Below, piece by piece: positions 43,585-54,888 of a stretch of DNA of 64,000 nt. A program made the position numbers and the translations under genes. The DNA is taken from the NCBI RefSeq assembly GCF_004193775.1, contig NC_041019.1, positions 17,579,020 through 17,643,019 on the forward strand. Reading direction: 5' to 3'. The number at the start of each line of letters is the position of its first letter. The first letter of the stretch is position 1. The notes beneath the pieces are model-generated. The model searched no databases and was not told where the DNA came from. It saw nothing but the letters and a program-made list of their open reading frames with translations. The DNA is from Glycine soja (lineage: Eukaryota; Streptophyta; Magnoliopsida; Fabales; Fabaceae).

Positions 43585-44707
43585 TGATGTGCCATCATTT
43601 TCTTCTATTTTCTAAACCCTTTTTGCACCATTTTAATTACTGATTGGTCTTAATTGTCAATTAATTAGGCAGTTTTATTATTTGGGCCATTTAGCTAATT
43701 TGATGTTTTTAATCTAATTTCAGGAATTAATGAAACATTGGACTTAATCCAGATTTTGGTTGTGGACTTGAAGAGGGCAAATAAAGCAGCGCTTACCTTA
43801 GTTAATTTCTAATTAGGAAATTTCGCAATTTTATTTTATGTTGTTCAGTGTTTATTTCGTTTTGGGCCAGAGTATTGTAATAGGGCCCAGCGACTTTGAG
43901 TGACTCTTTTTAAATAGAAGCCTTGGGATTCGTGCAAGGCATTTTGTTATGCTATTTTCATTATTCAGAGCTTTGGTTTTAGGTTTTCACGTTTTTCTGT
44001 TCCCTTGTTTCAGTTTTCGTTCTTAATGCAAAATTCTGTTTTCTGCTTCTAATTACGAGTTCATTCTTGCTTCTTCTTCTACTTTCATTTACGTTTCTGT
44101 TCATTTATGTTTCTGCTTCATGTTTCATTTGCGTTTTCTGTTTGAATCCATGGAAGGCTAGATTTTCTGGTGTTATTTCCTTTTGAGGACGATGCCCAAC
44201 TCTCTTTGAGGTTTCGCTTGTAATGTGGTTTCCTGGCAGTTTTCCCTTCACCAGTTATCCCAAATTCGTGAATATTAATCAGTGCACGCTTCGTGTTCAA
44301 TTAATTGCCTCTGAGCCTAACTTGCGTTCATGCTTAATGGACAAAGGGCTAACTGGTGTATGTGGTGCCTAATCACGTATTGACAACCCTAAGTTGATTT
44401 TCGCTTAGTAAATTGAAATAGGGTTGGATTAAGTGGTTGACTGTTAGGGACGAATTCTCCATAACCCAGGATAAGAGAATGGCTTCTGACTCAGAGAAAA
44501 CAACCCGTTTTTAACATTAGTAGTTTCGTATTCCAGTTTACTTGTTCTGCTCTTTAATCACAAAACAAACAAACCCCCCCAATCGTTACTGTTACTGCAA
44601 GTATATTATGAACATTTGGTTTGTCACTGCTCGTTGGGAAACGACCTAGGATCACTTCCTAGTTACTGCATTTTCATGTTTATTTGATTTGGGTACGGCC
44701 TCGATCA
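43585..44707 (+). mobile_element. Solo LTR, diverged Athila subfamily, TSD ACTAT
   Basis: TGATGTGCCATCATTTTC to GGTACGGCCTCGATCA, with ACTAT at 43580-43584 and 44708-44712. It shares both ends with the LTR at 33907 but differs strongly inside (for example aaagggctaactggtgtatg). Confidence 0.92.
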
Positions 44708-45976
44708 ACTATGTACAAAGGTGTATGCAAAAAAAGTTATTGATTGCATGATAAAAGAATGAAGCAAAATGTCTTCATCACTTGTCTTTCACAAAGAATG
44801 CAGTTATTCAAAGGGAAGAATAAAATGTAACATGTACAATTAGATGAAGTTAGGCATAAGACAAATATCAAGGAAAGCAGCTTAAACCACAATGTCACAG
44901 CTTCTATTTCACTCAAGCATAAGTGTTTAGGCTATTCATTAATAACAACTAGCAAGAGGTCCAATCTTTGAACTTCATCTCATGTCATCGAGTCAGAAAT
45001 GCATAAATAGAATCAAAAGGACTTTTATACGCTTGTAGTGAGGTTTGGCTACAAAAATAATTGATTTTTCTAGGATTCAAAGGCTTAGATTCTAATAGAG
45101 CAAAACTCCTAGACTCATCCAAATATTTCTTTCAATACAATTAGCTTTCTCACCAGCCTTTCACTTTAATTTGCATTTGACCTTACTACAACAACACACA
45201 TTTTCTTTGATTGCTTATCTTTTTCTTTTTTTTTAACACAACTTATTTGTTATGTGTGCTGATGCTTTACCTTTTACTTTACATCCCAATCAACTCCCCC
45301 AAATTTTGGGGTAATTCGCCTTGAACTATCTGCTCTCCTGGAATCTAAACAAGGTATCTGGAGATATTCATTCAAGTTCAGGGTTCAATTTTGAAAAAGT
45401 AATTCAGCTCACAAAGGGTGCAAAGGATACAATTATAATTCAAGGTAAGCTTTTTGGTCAATTGGCTTGTATATACAATCAAGGCCTTCATCATGTCCTC
45501 GTTCATACATTTCATTCTAGATTTTAGAGATTGATGCAAAGACCATTACTCAAAGCTAGTCGTTCACTCACAGTTTAAGATCACACTCTCACCGGTTATG
45601 GTTCAAGCTTTTCTTTCTCAATCAACCTGTCTATTGCCTAACAATTCTAATTGCAAGTTCACATTCTTGTTCTTTCTTTGACTAACATACATACTTGCTC
45701 AAACTTATGAAAAGAAACACAAACTCCATCAAAATCATGCATTTAATCCAAAATCAATTCATAACACCAATTTTCACAAAAAGATAAAAATGTTTCACTG
45801 CATAATCATCCAAGTCAAGTTAAACTATTCCATATGCTTCAAAACAAGCATACTAGCTAACCACTAAAAATAGAAGTGTATATAAACATTAACCAAAATC
45901 ACTAAAAACAATGTACTAAAACTATAATCCTTATAATAATAATCCAAAAAGCAAAACCCTCAGGAATTTAAAATCC
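44708..45976 (-). other. Non-coding interior of the Athila-like element
   Basis: AT-rich region between the plant-transposon-protein ORF and the purine tract. A second purine-rich copy (aaatttgggggagttg on the minus strand) lies near 45292-45309. The short frame 45321-45527 is not recognised. Confidence 0.6.
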
Positions 45977-46952
45977 CTAAGACAGGTCTTGTGTGTCCTG
46001 TGTCTGAACATCCTCCTCATCTGTCAAATGAAGTATTGGAGTAGCTGGAGGAGAAGTGTTCAGAGTTAGGACTGGTGTGGTTGGGTCCTCTGGTATCTCG
46101 AGTATAAGAGTGGAGGGTTTTGCTTCATGCTGAGGTGAGGATAGGTCCACCACTGGTGTGGGTGGATCCGATGTGACTTCTCGTGACCTCTCAGGAATGG
46201 CAGCAACTTCTTGTCTAACTTGTGTCTCACCTGCCTCCTCCTCTACAATGAATGGCTCTGGAACGGTGGCCTCAGATGACGCATCCTCTACATGCTGTGG
46301 TACCTGGGCTGTGGGACCTTCATCTTCCCTATGAAGAGAAGGTTAGGCCCCAAGCCAGGCTACCCTCTCCAAAAATTGCTCAATGGAAGGAATGGATCCT
46401 GGAGACGCCACCGCATGTAAACTCTGAAGTAAAATGATATGTCCCTGATGAATGCTCTGAAGCATGGCTTCAAAGCGCTAAGAATCCATCTGAGCTGGGA
46501 CTGAAGGAGCTACTGAAGTGGATGCTGGAGTAGGAGCTGTAGATGTGGAAGGAAGATCAGCTGGCCTCACCCTCCTAGCCCCTCGGATAGAAACTGTTAG
46601 ATCATCAGGATTCCAATAGTTCTTTCTGATGTAGGCCAAGTTAATGACCAGGCTCAGGCGCTCAAAAGTGAGCCTGTCAGAGATAACCTCTCTAGCTCGA
46701 CATAGGGCGGTGATCAAAGCAGGATACCCAAGTCTAGACGAGTTAGACTGGGCAATAGAAGTCATTTGGACAGAAATGAGAGCTCATATGTTCATGTCTA
46801 TGCGAGACACTAGGCCAAAGATCAGCCTAGCTCTGTCCATTGTCAAGTCAGAGGTGTGCGATGTGGGGGCTAGGTTGGAGTATGAGAGAACACTCCACAC
46901 CTAGGCTAAAGTCGTCAAGTCCTTCCTCAGGATCCTCCCAGGATGGCCCTCA
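45977..46952 (-). pseudogene. Plant-transposon-protein ORF of the Athila-like element
   Basis: The N-terminus is missing. The remaining part reads DRARLIFGLV-like text, QSNSSRLGYPALITALC, SDRLTFERLSLVINLAYIRK and NYWNPDD, matching PF20167-like proteins, followed by a Pro/Ser/Thr-rich tail ending VQTQDTQDLS at the stop 45977-45979. In-frame stops include TAG at 46478-46480 (Gln expected) and one near 46345. The same frame is kept throughout. Its position between the lost pol and the 3' LTR is the slot often called env-like. The end cut at 46953 meets a foreign copia LTR tail. Confidence 0.72.
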
Positions 46953-47066
46953 GCATTTAAGATGAACCATCAGCATTTAAGAAGGATAAGTTTTAATTAG
47001 TCAAGGTACATTGATAACTAATTCAAGCCCCCTTTCTTAATTATTTCGAAGCCACTTGATCCAACA
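46953..47066 (+). mobile_element. Tail of a copia LTR at a rearranged junction
   Basis: It ends gccacttgatccaaca, the form of a copia LTR end in this window (compare gccacttgtctaaca at 42056). The word cagcatttaagatgaaccat is partly repeated. The rest of that LTR, and about 630 bases of the adjoining Athila-like LTR, are deleted. Confidence 0.55.
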
Positions 47067-47851
47067 GTACCTACAAGGAAGAACCAACAGAGGATTTAGC
47101 TCTCCATATCTGGGAAGCTTCCTTTACAACAAAGAGAAGATAAAAATGAAGGATTGAAGAAATACAAGTAGTGGGGATGTCTCCTCCACCTCTAGAACCT
47201 CACAATCACTCACAGACTCATCTCATGATCTCAGGATGGCTTCCTCTTCTCGCTTAGTTCTCTGCCAGTCTTCTCACAGCAAAAGCTCTCAAAACTCTCT
47301 GCAACTTAGACCTTTCTCTCTCTAAAAATCTCTAAGCTGCAAAAGCTTCGAGAATTGCCCAAACTCCTCTCCAAAATCTGATTTCAAGCTTAAATAGGTG
47401 GCTTTGTTTGTGCTAGCGCGCTTAGCGCGACTATGGACTGCTCATCGAGCATTAGTGGATTTCGGCTTAGCGCACGTCTTCTCGCTCAGCGGATGGACTG
47501 AAGCGGTGCGCTTAGCAGGATGACCCTTCGCTCAGTGAACATGCACAGCTCATCCTTCTTCCAGATTCTTCCTCGCGCTCAACCATAGGAGTGTTGGACT
47601 CAGCGGATGGCCCGCTAAGCCAGAAGATTGGCTTAGCGAGAAGATGAAAATCAGCACTTCAAAAACTTTCCTAATTAACCTGAAATTGAGGGGAAATGGT
47701 TATTCAACACACAAAATGGGAGTACTAAGTATTTATTACCTATCTTTAACAAAAAGTAATTACAACACTACAAAATAACTATAAATTGAAAGAGTTTGAT
47801 ACAATTTACACAGGTTTTATACACAAAAGTTAGCGTATTCATTGACTAACA
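47067..47851 (-). mobile_element. 5' LTR of the Athila-like element, truncated
   Basis: It matches 42713-43496 closely, including the gcgcttagcgc words (47412-47640). It ends GACTAACA at 47851 beside the GGTGG duplication. The inner end is deleted. Confidence 0.88.
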
Positions 47852-47856
47852 GGTGG

Positions 47857-48150
47857 TTCAGAAGTTGTAAAGGGATTTACAAGTTAGTGGAAATCTCAAG
47901 TGGATTACTTGAGGACTGGACGTAGGCACAGGGCATGGCCGAACCAGTATAAAACTGAGTTTGCAATTTTCTCTTCCCTAAACTTTTTTACTTTATTGCA
48001 GTTTAATTTTACTTTGCATATTTAAAAAAGCATCAAGTAAATTGTTCATTACTTCTTTTTGCATATTAATTCTGCATATTCCTTTTAATGAGAGAATTAG
48101 AATTTGTTAGGGGAAAATTTTTAAACTCAATTCACCCCCCCCCCCTTTTT
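47857..48150 (+). mobile_element. Third piece of the copia 3' LTR
   Basis: It continues the LTR left at 42083 (ttcagaagttgtaaagggat, then ggactggacgtaggcaca). It ends in a run of C and T at 48134-48150 and meets Athila sequence without a recognisable LTR end. Confidence 0.8.
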
Positions 48151-48792
48151 AGGAAAGAAACTTTGGGCTTAAAAGCTTTTTGAGGGTGCCTTATTGTGTG
48201 TTGTTTCACCTTCTTGAGACAATCTTTATCCTAGCCCTCCCCCAAATTAGGGGCATATCATGACTAAAATCCTTATGCTCTCTTAAACCCTTAAAACAAG
48301 GTAGAAGATAATTAAAATAGGCTTAGGGGTTTTACAAAAAAAAACATGATTATCATTTTTGGCTCAAATAAGGTGCAAGGGATAAAATTTTATCAAAGGT
48401 TGGCTTTTTGGCTAAGTGGCTGAAAAAATAAAAAGAAATAGGGCCTTGATCATTTCCACCTCATGTAATTAATCTAACAGTCTAAGAATGATGCAAAATC
48501 AGGAAATTAAAAGCAGATGTTCTCTCACAAATAAGTTTCACACAACTCACTGGGACAAGACAAAGTTGTTTGGCTTACCACACCATGATTTCTTTCAGAT
48601 AGACTAACTTTTTCTCTCTTTGTTGTGATTCATACTCCACTACTTGAACTGGCGCTTGCCTTCAAAGAACCAACATTTTCACAAAATTGGTATGCATCAT
48701 TTCAAGTGTTTGAGTCTTTTCAGAAAAAGCCTTAGTAACAGTTACTTCATAAATATCATGCAATTATTTGATAGAAAACAAATAAAAATAAA
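48151..48792 (-). other. 3' untranslated region of the Athila element
   Basis: AT-rich. The purine tract taatttgggggagggcta on the minus strand (48231-48248) resembles the tract before Athila LTRs, but no LTR follows it. Confidence 0.6.
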
Positions 48793-50028
48793 TCAAAAGA
48801 TATAATAACTGAATTTAAATAATTTATTTATAGACCAAATTCTTAAAAAAAATAAAACAAATAAAAACAAAATAAAATCTTGGTTCTTCAACCCAAGTCT
48901 GGCCATGGGCCCCAAGACTCCTGGCAAAGCAACCTGTTGGATGAAGGCTTCTGGGGTCATCAGTGGTAGGCCCATCCCCAGGTGTACGGAGAGTTTGTGA
49001 AGACCCTAGACAATGATCTTCTAGCCCTGGTAGATGGACTAAAGCATCTGAGTATGCAGGTCCATCGAGACTGAGGTCGATGGCGACTGGCGACGGGCAG
49101 CAGGTGGTGGAGGAAGCGGTGCTGGAGGCGGGGCATTTGGTGTTGCGGCTCTGCCTTGGGCATGATGAGGCCTTAGGAAGGTGATGGATGGGTCGACGGG
49201 GTTCTAGTAGTTCTTCTTTATGTAGGCCATGTTAATCACAGGGATTAGTGACTCAAAGGTCAGGGTGTCAAAAATGATCCCTTAAGCGTCACACAGCGCT
49301 GTGATCAACACTGGGAACCCCAACTACGAGGTGTTGGACTGGGCGATCTATGTGATTTGGCCCGAAATGAAGCTGCCCAAGTCCATGTCCATCTTCATCA
49401 CCAAGCCATATATCAATCTTGCCCTGTCCACATTAAGAGTATAAGTGTGAGAAGTAGGGGCAAGGTTAAAGTAAGAAAGTGTGCTCCGTGTCTGAGTGAG
49501 CGTGGTGAGATCCTTCTACAACAACTTCCATGGAGCCCCATCGGCGTTCAAGATGAATTCGCCTCCGGGTGTGCATAGTGCTATCATGATGGTCTGATGA
49601 TCCAGGTATGTGTCTAGATACTGGGAGTACGCCAAATATTCTTCTCCATCAGTAGGGACAATGGGGGTGTTAAGGAAGTCATTAATGGTCTCCGCATCAA
49701 ACCAGATGACATGCCCCCACACCTTGCAGTACTTTTGAGCACCACCCTCTGGGTCATAGATGTTGGAGTAGAATTCTTTGACCAAGGTGACATCGATCTG
49801 CTTCTCTAGGAGTTTGGTGACTACCCGGTGCCACTGCCTTCATTGGATCTCTCCGTAAAATTTGTCAAACATGTCCGCGGAGAGCTCCACGTTCCTCTCC
49901 GATAAAATGTTCAGGAGGTGAATGTTATCTTGATACCTGTGTCATGTTGTCTCAAAAGTCAAGCGAGAGGAATCCCAAGTGGATTCCCCTCCTTGTGTGG
50001 GCACCGCTCTGCGTTTTCGTGAGGCCAT
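48793..50028 (-). pseudogene. Plant-transposon-protein (PF20167-like) ORF of the Athila element
   Basis: Starts MASRKRRAVPTQGG at 50028. Conserved blocks: HRYQDNIHLLNILSERNVEL, LVKEFYSNIYDP, VIWFDAETINDFLNTPIV, EEYLAYSQYLDT, ALCTPGGEFILNADGAPWKL, DRARLIYGLVMKMD, and PVLITALC near the middle. A Pro-rich linker and a C-terminal helix (LPLMTPEAFIQQVA) follow. At least nine in-frame stops interrupt it (for example after FETT, GEIQ, WKLL, QIT, NTS), nearly all at positions where Arg, Gln or Trp is expected, while the frame itself survives. The function of the family is unknown. It lies downstream of pol, as in the Athila-like element at 45977. Confidence 0.78.
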
Positions 50029-51049
50029 CTGAAAAAATGCAAATAAGACTGGGTTTTGTAAAAACAAGGGTGCAAATAGTAAAGCAAGTAAATAAAAAAA
50101 TTATAAAATAAAATCTGGCGCTAAGCCGCAAGCGCGCGCTTAGTGCCTTGAGTCTCCAGGCTTAGCGCTGCAATCTTGCTTAGCGCAAGATGCACGTTAA
50201 GTGAGTTCATCTAAATTCATAAGCGCGTTGGGCGCGCTGCTGCTCACTGAGCATGCCAAGCCTTGTTCTACATTTGCTAGGAACTCACTCAACACGTTGT
50301 ATCACACATAGTGAGTTTGTTGTTCTGCATGCGCGTGTTGAGCGCGAGTTGCTTGCTCGGCGCACCTGGCTCTGTTCTTCCACTGATAAGAGCTCACTTA
50401 GCACGCTGCGTCGCGCTAAGCGAGTTCATCTCATTTTTCATCAAAATGCCTTGTTCTTGCTAAGCCTAATGCGAGGCTTAGCGAGCTAGTACCTGCAAAA
50501 CAAAAACAGAAAACCCAAATAGGATCATTTTACCTTAGTTTTGTATGAGAGAGAGTGAATCTGAGAGAAGAGGAAATGGTGATGTGGAAAGAGGGAGAAT
50601 GAAGAGAAAATTTGTGAAGGCATAAAATGAAAAATGAGTGAAAAAGAAGTAATAAAAGTGGCTAGAAGTTGGGGAGCCAGTTTCGAAAACTGCCAGCAGT
50701 TATGATGCTTGCACTTAGCGAGTCGTGGCCACTAAGCGCACCAAGGGCAACGTCCCTTGGTATTCCCTATAGAATTTAAAATTACTTGCGCACTTAGTGA
50801 GGATGTCTCGCTTAGCGCGTGTCTCTCCAGATGTGCGTTGAGCACGCAGATCTGCGCTTAGCACATTGCAAAGTCAGCCCAACATCTTTTTTGCTTCCTG
50901 CACCCCTAAAATCAATATATACAACTGTTGGCCTTTTTTTTTAAGAAATAAAGACGTTCTTCATTTTATGGATCATTTAAGTAGACAACACTCGTTAATT
51001 TTTCTAACTAACCTCCATTATAAATTTTTAAGCATTATTCATTGATGAC
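50029..51049 (-). other. Spacer rich in gcgcttagcgc-like words
   Basis: 50105-50490 and 50705-50870 contain many variants of cgcttagcg, gctaagcgc and gcgcgc separated by 10-30 bases. The same words fill the LTR interior at 43055-43290. No coding sequence is recognised; a plus-strand frame at 50253-50489 is built from these words. Confidence 0.7.
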
Positions 51050-52369
51050 CCATCTTTTCTCAAGGGTGCTTGCCGTAGGGTCTACCAATTCCATAACTCC
51101 ATGAGGTCTTACTTCTTTGATCACAAATGGCCTTGACCACTTTGACTTCAGCTTTCCTGGAAATAACCTGAGTCTGGAGTTGAAGAGCAAGACTTGTTGC
51201 CCTGGCTGGAAGTTCTATCTTTGTAACTTCTTGTCATGATACACCTTTATCTTCTGCTTATAGATCTTGGATGATTCATAGGTGTTCATCCTCATTTCTT
51301 CTAACTCCAGCAATTGTAATTTCCTCTTCTCTCCAAGTGCAACTTCGTCAAAGTTAAGAAGTTTAAGGGCCCAATAGGCTTTGTGCTCTAACTCTACTGG
51401 TAGGTGGCATGCTTTCCCATAGACCAGCTAAAATGTTGATAGGCCTATGGGAGTCTTGAATGCAGTCCTATAAGCCCAAAGAGAATCATCCAGCTTTAAA
51501 GCCCAATCCTTTCTTAATGATACAATAGTCTTCTCAAGGATTCGTTTTAGCTCTCTATTTGAAACTTCTACTTGGCCATTTGTCTGGGGATGATAAGGTG
51601 TGACCACCTTATATTTGATATTGTAATGCTCCAGAACCTTCTTCAATTGCGTATTGCAGAAATGTGTTCTTCACTGATCAGGGCACTTGGTACTCCAAAA
51701 CTAGAAAATATGTGTTTCTTTAGGAACTTTATCACTGCCCTGACATCATTATTGGGGGTGGCTATAGCTTCCACCCACTTAGACACGTAATCAATAGCTA
51801 CCAGGATATAGATATTCTCGTACAAAGATGGAAGAGGCCCTATGAAGTCAATCCCCCAGCAGTCAAAGATTTCTACCTCCATTATGTTTTGTAGAGGCAT
51901 CTCGTTCCTTTTGGAAATCCCCCTTGTTCTCTAGCATTTGTCACAGCGATACATATAGTCATGAGCGTCTATAAAGATTGAGGGCCAAAAGAAACTTGCT
52001 TGTAGCACCTTTGTTGTTGTCCTATCTTCGTTGTGGTGACCGCCATATGGTGAACTATGGCAGTGCTAAAGGATGCTTTGTGCTTCCTCCATCGTAACAC
52101 ACCTCCTCAGCAAATTTTCTGCTCCTAACTTGAACAGATATGGATCATCCCATACATAAAAGCGGGCATCATGTAGAAATTTCTTCCGCTGACTCCAGTT
52201 AAGCTCTTTAGGGATAATTCTTATGGCTTTGTAGTTGGTCACATCAGCGAACCAAGGTCTTGTGGTGGCTTGTAAGAGGAACTCATCTGGAAATTCTCCC
52301 CTTACCTTTGATTCTTCTTTGGTCACTTCTTCATTCTTCAACCGAGAGAGGTGATCAGCCACCACACTT
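51050..52369 (-). pseudogene. Integrase of the Athila element
   Basis: From RNase H the frame continues MVADHLSRLKNEE (52365), then a zinc-binding part (SPYGGHHNEDRT, RCDKC). The core has WGIDFIGPLP (first D) and [13 protein letters not shown] (E). The segment around the second acidic site reads [13 protein letters not shown] and is frameshifted at about 51645, so that residue is lost. The end shows [16 protein letters not shown] and a C-terminal [13 protein letters not shown]. Stops lie at 52064, near 51930 and 51428. Confidence 0.83.
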
Positions 52370-53231
52370 TCAGACCCTTTTTTTGTCCTTGATGACTATA
52401 TCAAACTCTTGTATGAGCAAGACCCATCTAATCAACCTTGGTTTTGAATCTGCTTTGGTGAGAAGGTGTTTGATGACGGCATGATCAGTGAAGATTACCA
52501 CCCTTGACCCCACCAAGTATAGCCTGAATTTTTCTGAGGCAAAGATCATGGCTAGCATCTCCTTATTCGTGGTGGCATAATTCATTTGTGCTTCATTTAG
52601 AACTTTGCTAGCATAGTAAATGGCGTGGAATGTGTTATCTTGCCTTTGTCCTAGGACTGTGCCCACTGCATAGTCACTAGCATCGCATATTAGTTCAAAC
52701 TCTTTACTCCAATCAGGTGCGATCATCACTGGGGCAGTCGTGAGCTTGTCTTTCAGGGTCTAGAAGGTCGCTGAGCATTCTTCATCAAAATTAAACATGA
52801 CATCTTTATTCAACAGATTGCTCAACGGTCTTGCAATTTTGGAGAAGTCTTTGATGAATCTCCTGTAGAACCCTGCATGTCCTAGGAAGCTCCTGATGCC
52901 TTTAACATTTGATGGTGATGGCAACTTCTCAATAACATCAATCATGGCCCAGTCTACCTCAATCCCTTGGGCCAATATTTTGTGGCCCAAGACTATGCCT
53001 TCTCGACCATGAAGTGGCACTTCTCCCAGTTCAGAACTAGGTTTGTTTCCACGCATCTCTGTAGCACCATCTCTAAGTTCTTCAAGCAACATTCAAAAGA
53101 GGTCCCAAATACCGAGAAGTCGTCCATGAATACCTCGATACTTTTCTCCACCATATCTACAAAAATGGCTAACATACACCTCTGAAATGTGGCAAGTGCA
53201 TTACATAACCCAAATGGCATCCGTTTGTAGG
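52370..53231 (-). pseudogene. RT and RNase H of the Athila element
   Basis: RT is readable from RMPFGLCNALATFQRCML through the palm motif VFMDDFSVFG (both Asp present, near 53110) to NWEKCHFMV. A shift near 53030 leads to HKILAQGIEVDWAMIDVIEK and SFLGHAGFYRRFIKDFSK. RNase H follows: [51 protein letters not shown]. Stops occur near 52760 and at 52370. Upstream the RT fingers are missing because the Tat LTR begins at 53232. Confidence 0.85.
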
Positions 53232-54200
53232 TGTCATACCCTAATTTCGTCCGGGGGTTATTATTTGATAATATACAACCTTTGATTGGCCGCTTCGAGA
53301 TACTTGGCACCCTTTGTTGTACAATATGTGAAGTCCCGAGACGTGCCGAAAATCAAAAGGAAGCAGGCTTACGCGATCCGTGAAAATTCCGTAATGTGAC
53401 GAAAATCGAAAGGAGGTGTTTTTCGCAATCCGTGAGTTTTCATAACTTCTTCGAAAGCTAAAAAAGAGTAAATATATAATCCGTGAGGATTCATAACTTT
53501 GCGGAAGGAAAATAAGTATCGTTATGAAATTCGTAAAATTTCGTAACGTTACGGAAAAAGAATTACCAAAAAAGGTAAAGGGGGTGCATTTAGTAAAAAG
53601 GGGTACAAATAGCAATCAGGCCCACTTGGGCCTTCCAGATTCTTCCTCCAGAAGGTTGTTGCTTCTAGAGGAAGCAACCTTGCTCGCCTGGGCAAGCTGA
53701 GCTCGCCTGGGCGAGCTGGGTGGCAAGCTCCTCCCCTATTTTGCTATAAATAGGGGGAGGAGTGAAGGGAGAAGGGGTTCAGCCTTCTTGGCACTTCTTA
53801 TTCTCTCGAAATGGCTGAGGAAAATTGTTTTCGTGAAGAAAATCCAAGCCGAGGCGCTTCCGTAACGTTTCCGTGAGTAATTACGCGAAGATTCTCGACC
53901 GTTCTTCAACATTCATCGTTCGTTCTTCGTTTTCTTCCGTCTTCAACGGGTAAGTACCTCAAACCGAGCTTTTCAATTCATTCTATGTACCCGTGGTGGT
54001 CCACATTTTGTTTCATGTATTTTTATTCTTGTTTTCATTCGCTTTCTATGCCCCCTTTTGACGTGCTTCAGTCATTTATTTAAGTCATTTCTCGCCTAAT
54101 CTAAAAATAAAATAAATTTCCACCTATTATTTGAATTGTATCATCCGTTAATTTCTGTTAAAATGAATTCCGTCGGTCGTGCTGTAACCACGTTGGAAAT

Positions 54201-54231
<31 letters not shown>

Positions 54232-54868
54232 TAAAATAATAATATAATAATAAAAAATATATTTTAGTAAAATGAAGCGAAAAAAATCAATCGGACGTTT
54301 TCTCTTTGGGATTTTTCATTCTTAATTGAATTGACTAATAACTAAAGTGAAACTAAGACTAAAATCAACTCGCCTAGTCAAGCTCGTCCACAAAAAATAG
54401 GATTTGAAAGTTTTATCTCAGCTTTTTTCGTGCCAAGTTAAATGGATCATTTTTAAAGGCCCAACACCTTTACGTGATCACCTTTCAAGTAAAAGAATCG
54501 CTTGATTCACCTTTAAAAGAAAGAACTACATAGGTCTGATTTCCTCTTCGATGGTGGGTATGTAGGAGCAAGAGCCCCGCTTTTGTCGACCTCAAAAAAT
54601 AAAAAGAAATAAAAGTTAAGGCAATACAATTTCCACAATTCTAAAAAATAGGTTGTTGTCCTTCAAGACAAACGTAAGAGGTGCTAATACCTTCCTCAAG
54701 TGTAAATATAACTCCCGAACTTAGAATTTTTATTTTGACCGGTTTCCTTCGGTTTTCCCGACGTTTTCCACAAATAAACGTTGGTGGCGACTCCGCGCAT
54801 CTTTCCTCCTTTGGAAAGCGCATCCGTGAGCCTCGCCTCGCTCGCCCGCAAAAGGGCACGTTGCGACA
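53232..54868 (+). mobile_element. 5' LTR of the second Tat element (1637 bp)
   Basis: TGTCATACCCTAATTTCG to CACGTTGCGACA. It contains a doubled, diverged palindrome gctcgcctgggcgagc (53684-53717), a TATA box, and a run of about 28 A (54200-54230). Its family also provides 15184-16989 and 61984-63652. Confidence 0.92.
53744..53753 (+). promoter_or_regulatory. TATA box of the second Tat LTR
   Basis: CTATAAATAG about 27 bases after the palindromic pair, as in the other two Tat LTRs. Confidence 0.75.
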
Positions 54869-54870
54869 GT

Positions 54871-54888
54871 TGGCGACTCCACTAGGGA
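54871..54888 (+). other. Primer-binding site, tRNA-Arg type
   Basis: TGGCGACTCCACTAGGGA two bases after the LTR, one base different from the site at 15164-15181. Confidence 0.85.

Larger units (their letters stand above)
42084..47851 (-). mobile_element. Athila-like element, coding region deleted, TSD GGTGG
   Basis: GGTGG occurs at 42079-42083 and 47852-47856. The ends are TGTTCGAACCCAGC and GACTAACA. A complete LTR is at 42084-43496. The other LTR is truncated (47067-47851). Between them remain a purine tract, a solo LTR insertion and part of a plant-transposon-protein ORF on the minus strand. Gag and pol are gone. The host copia LTR continues on both sides. Confidence 0.87.
37605..48150 (+). 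mobile_element. Second copia element, 3' half only, with nested insertions
   Basis: RNase H (37605-38072), a downstream ORF (38920-39776), polypurine tract (40188-40200) and a 3' LTR that can be followed in three pieces: 40203-40979, 42071-42083 and 47857-48150. A copia solo LTR and an Athila-like element account for the gaps. The LTR ends in a C-tract at about 48145 instead of its usual CA end, so its last bases are lost. Confidence 0.85.
48151..53231 (-). mobile_element. Athila-lineage element, decayed, cut by a Tat insertion
   Basis: Minus-strand order: RT (cut at 53231), RNase H, integrase, a spacer, a plant-transposon-protein ORF and 3' untranslated sequence. The LTRs, gag, protease and the N-terminus of RT are not in the window on this side. 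The Tat LTR starts inside the codons just before RMPFGLCNA, which proves it entered this element. Many stops show it is old. Confidence 0.85.

Noticed and set aside
46644..46904. 86-residue plus-strand open frame
   Set aside because: Antisense shadow of the plant-transposon-protein ORF on the minus strand.
54200..54231. Run of A as the tail of a processed transcript
   Set aside because: It lies inside an LTR whose sequence continues on both sides, and no target duplication surrounds it.
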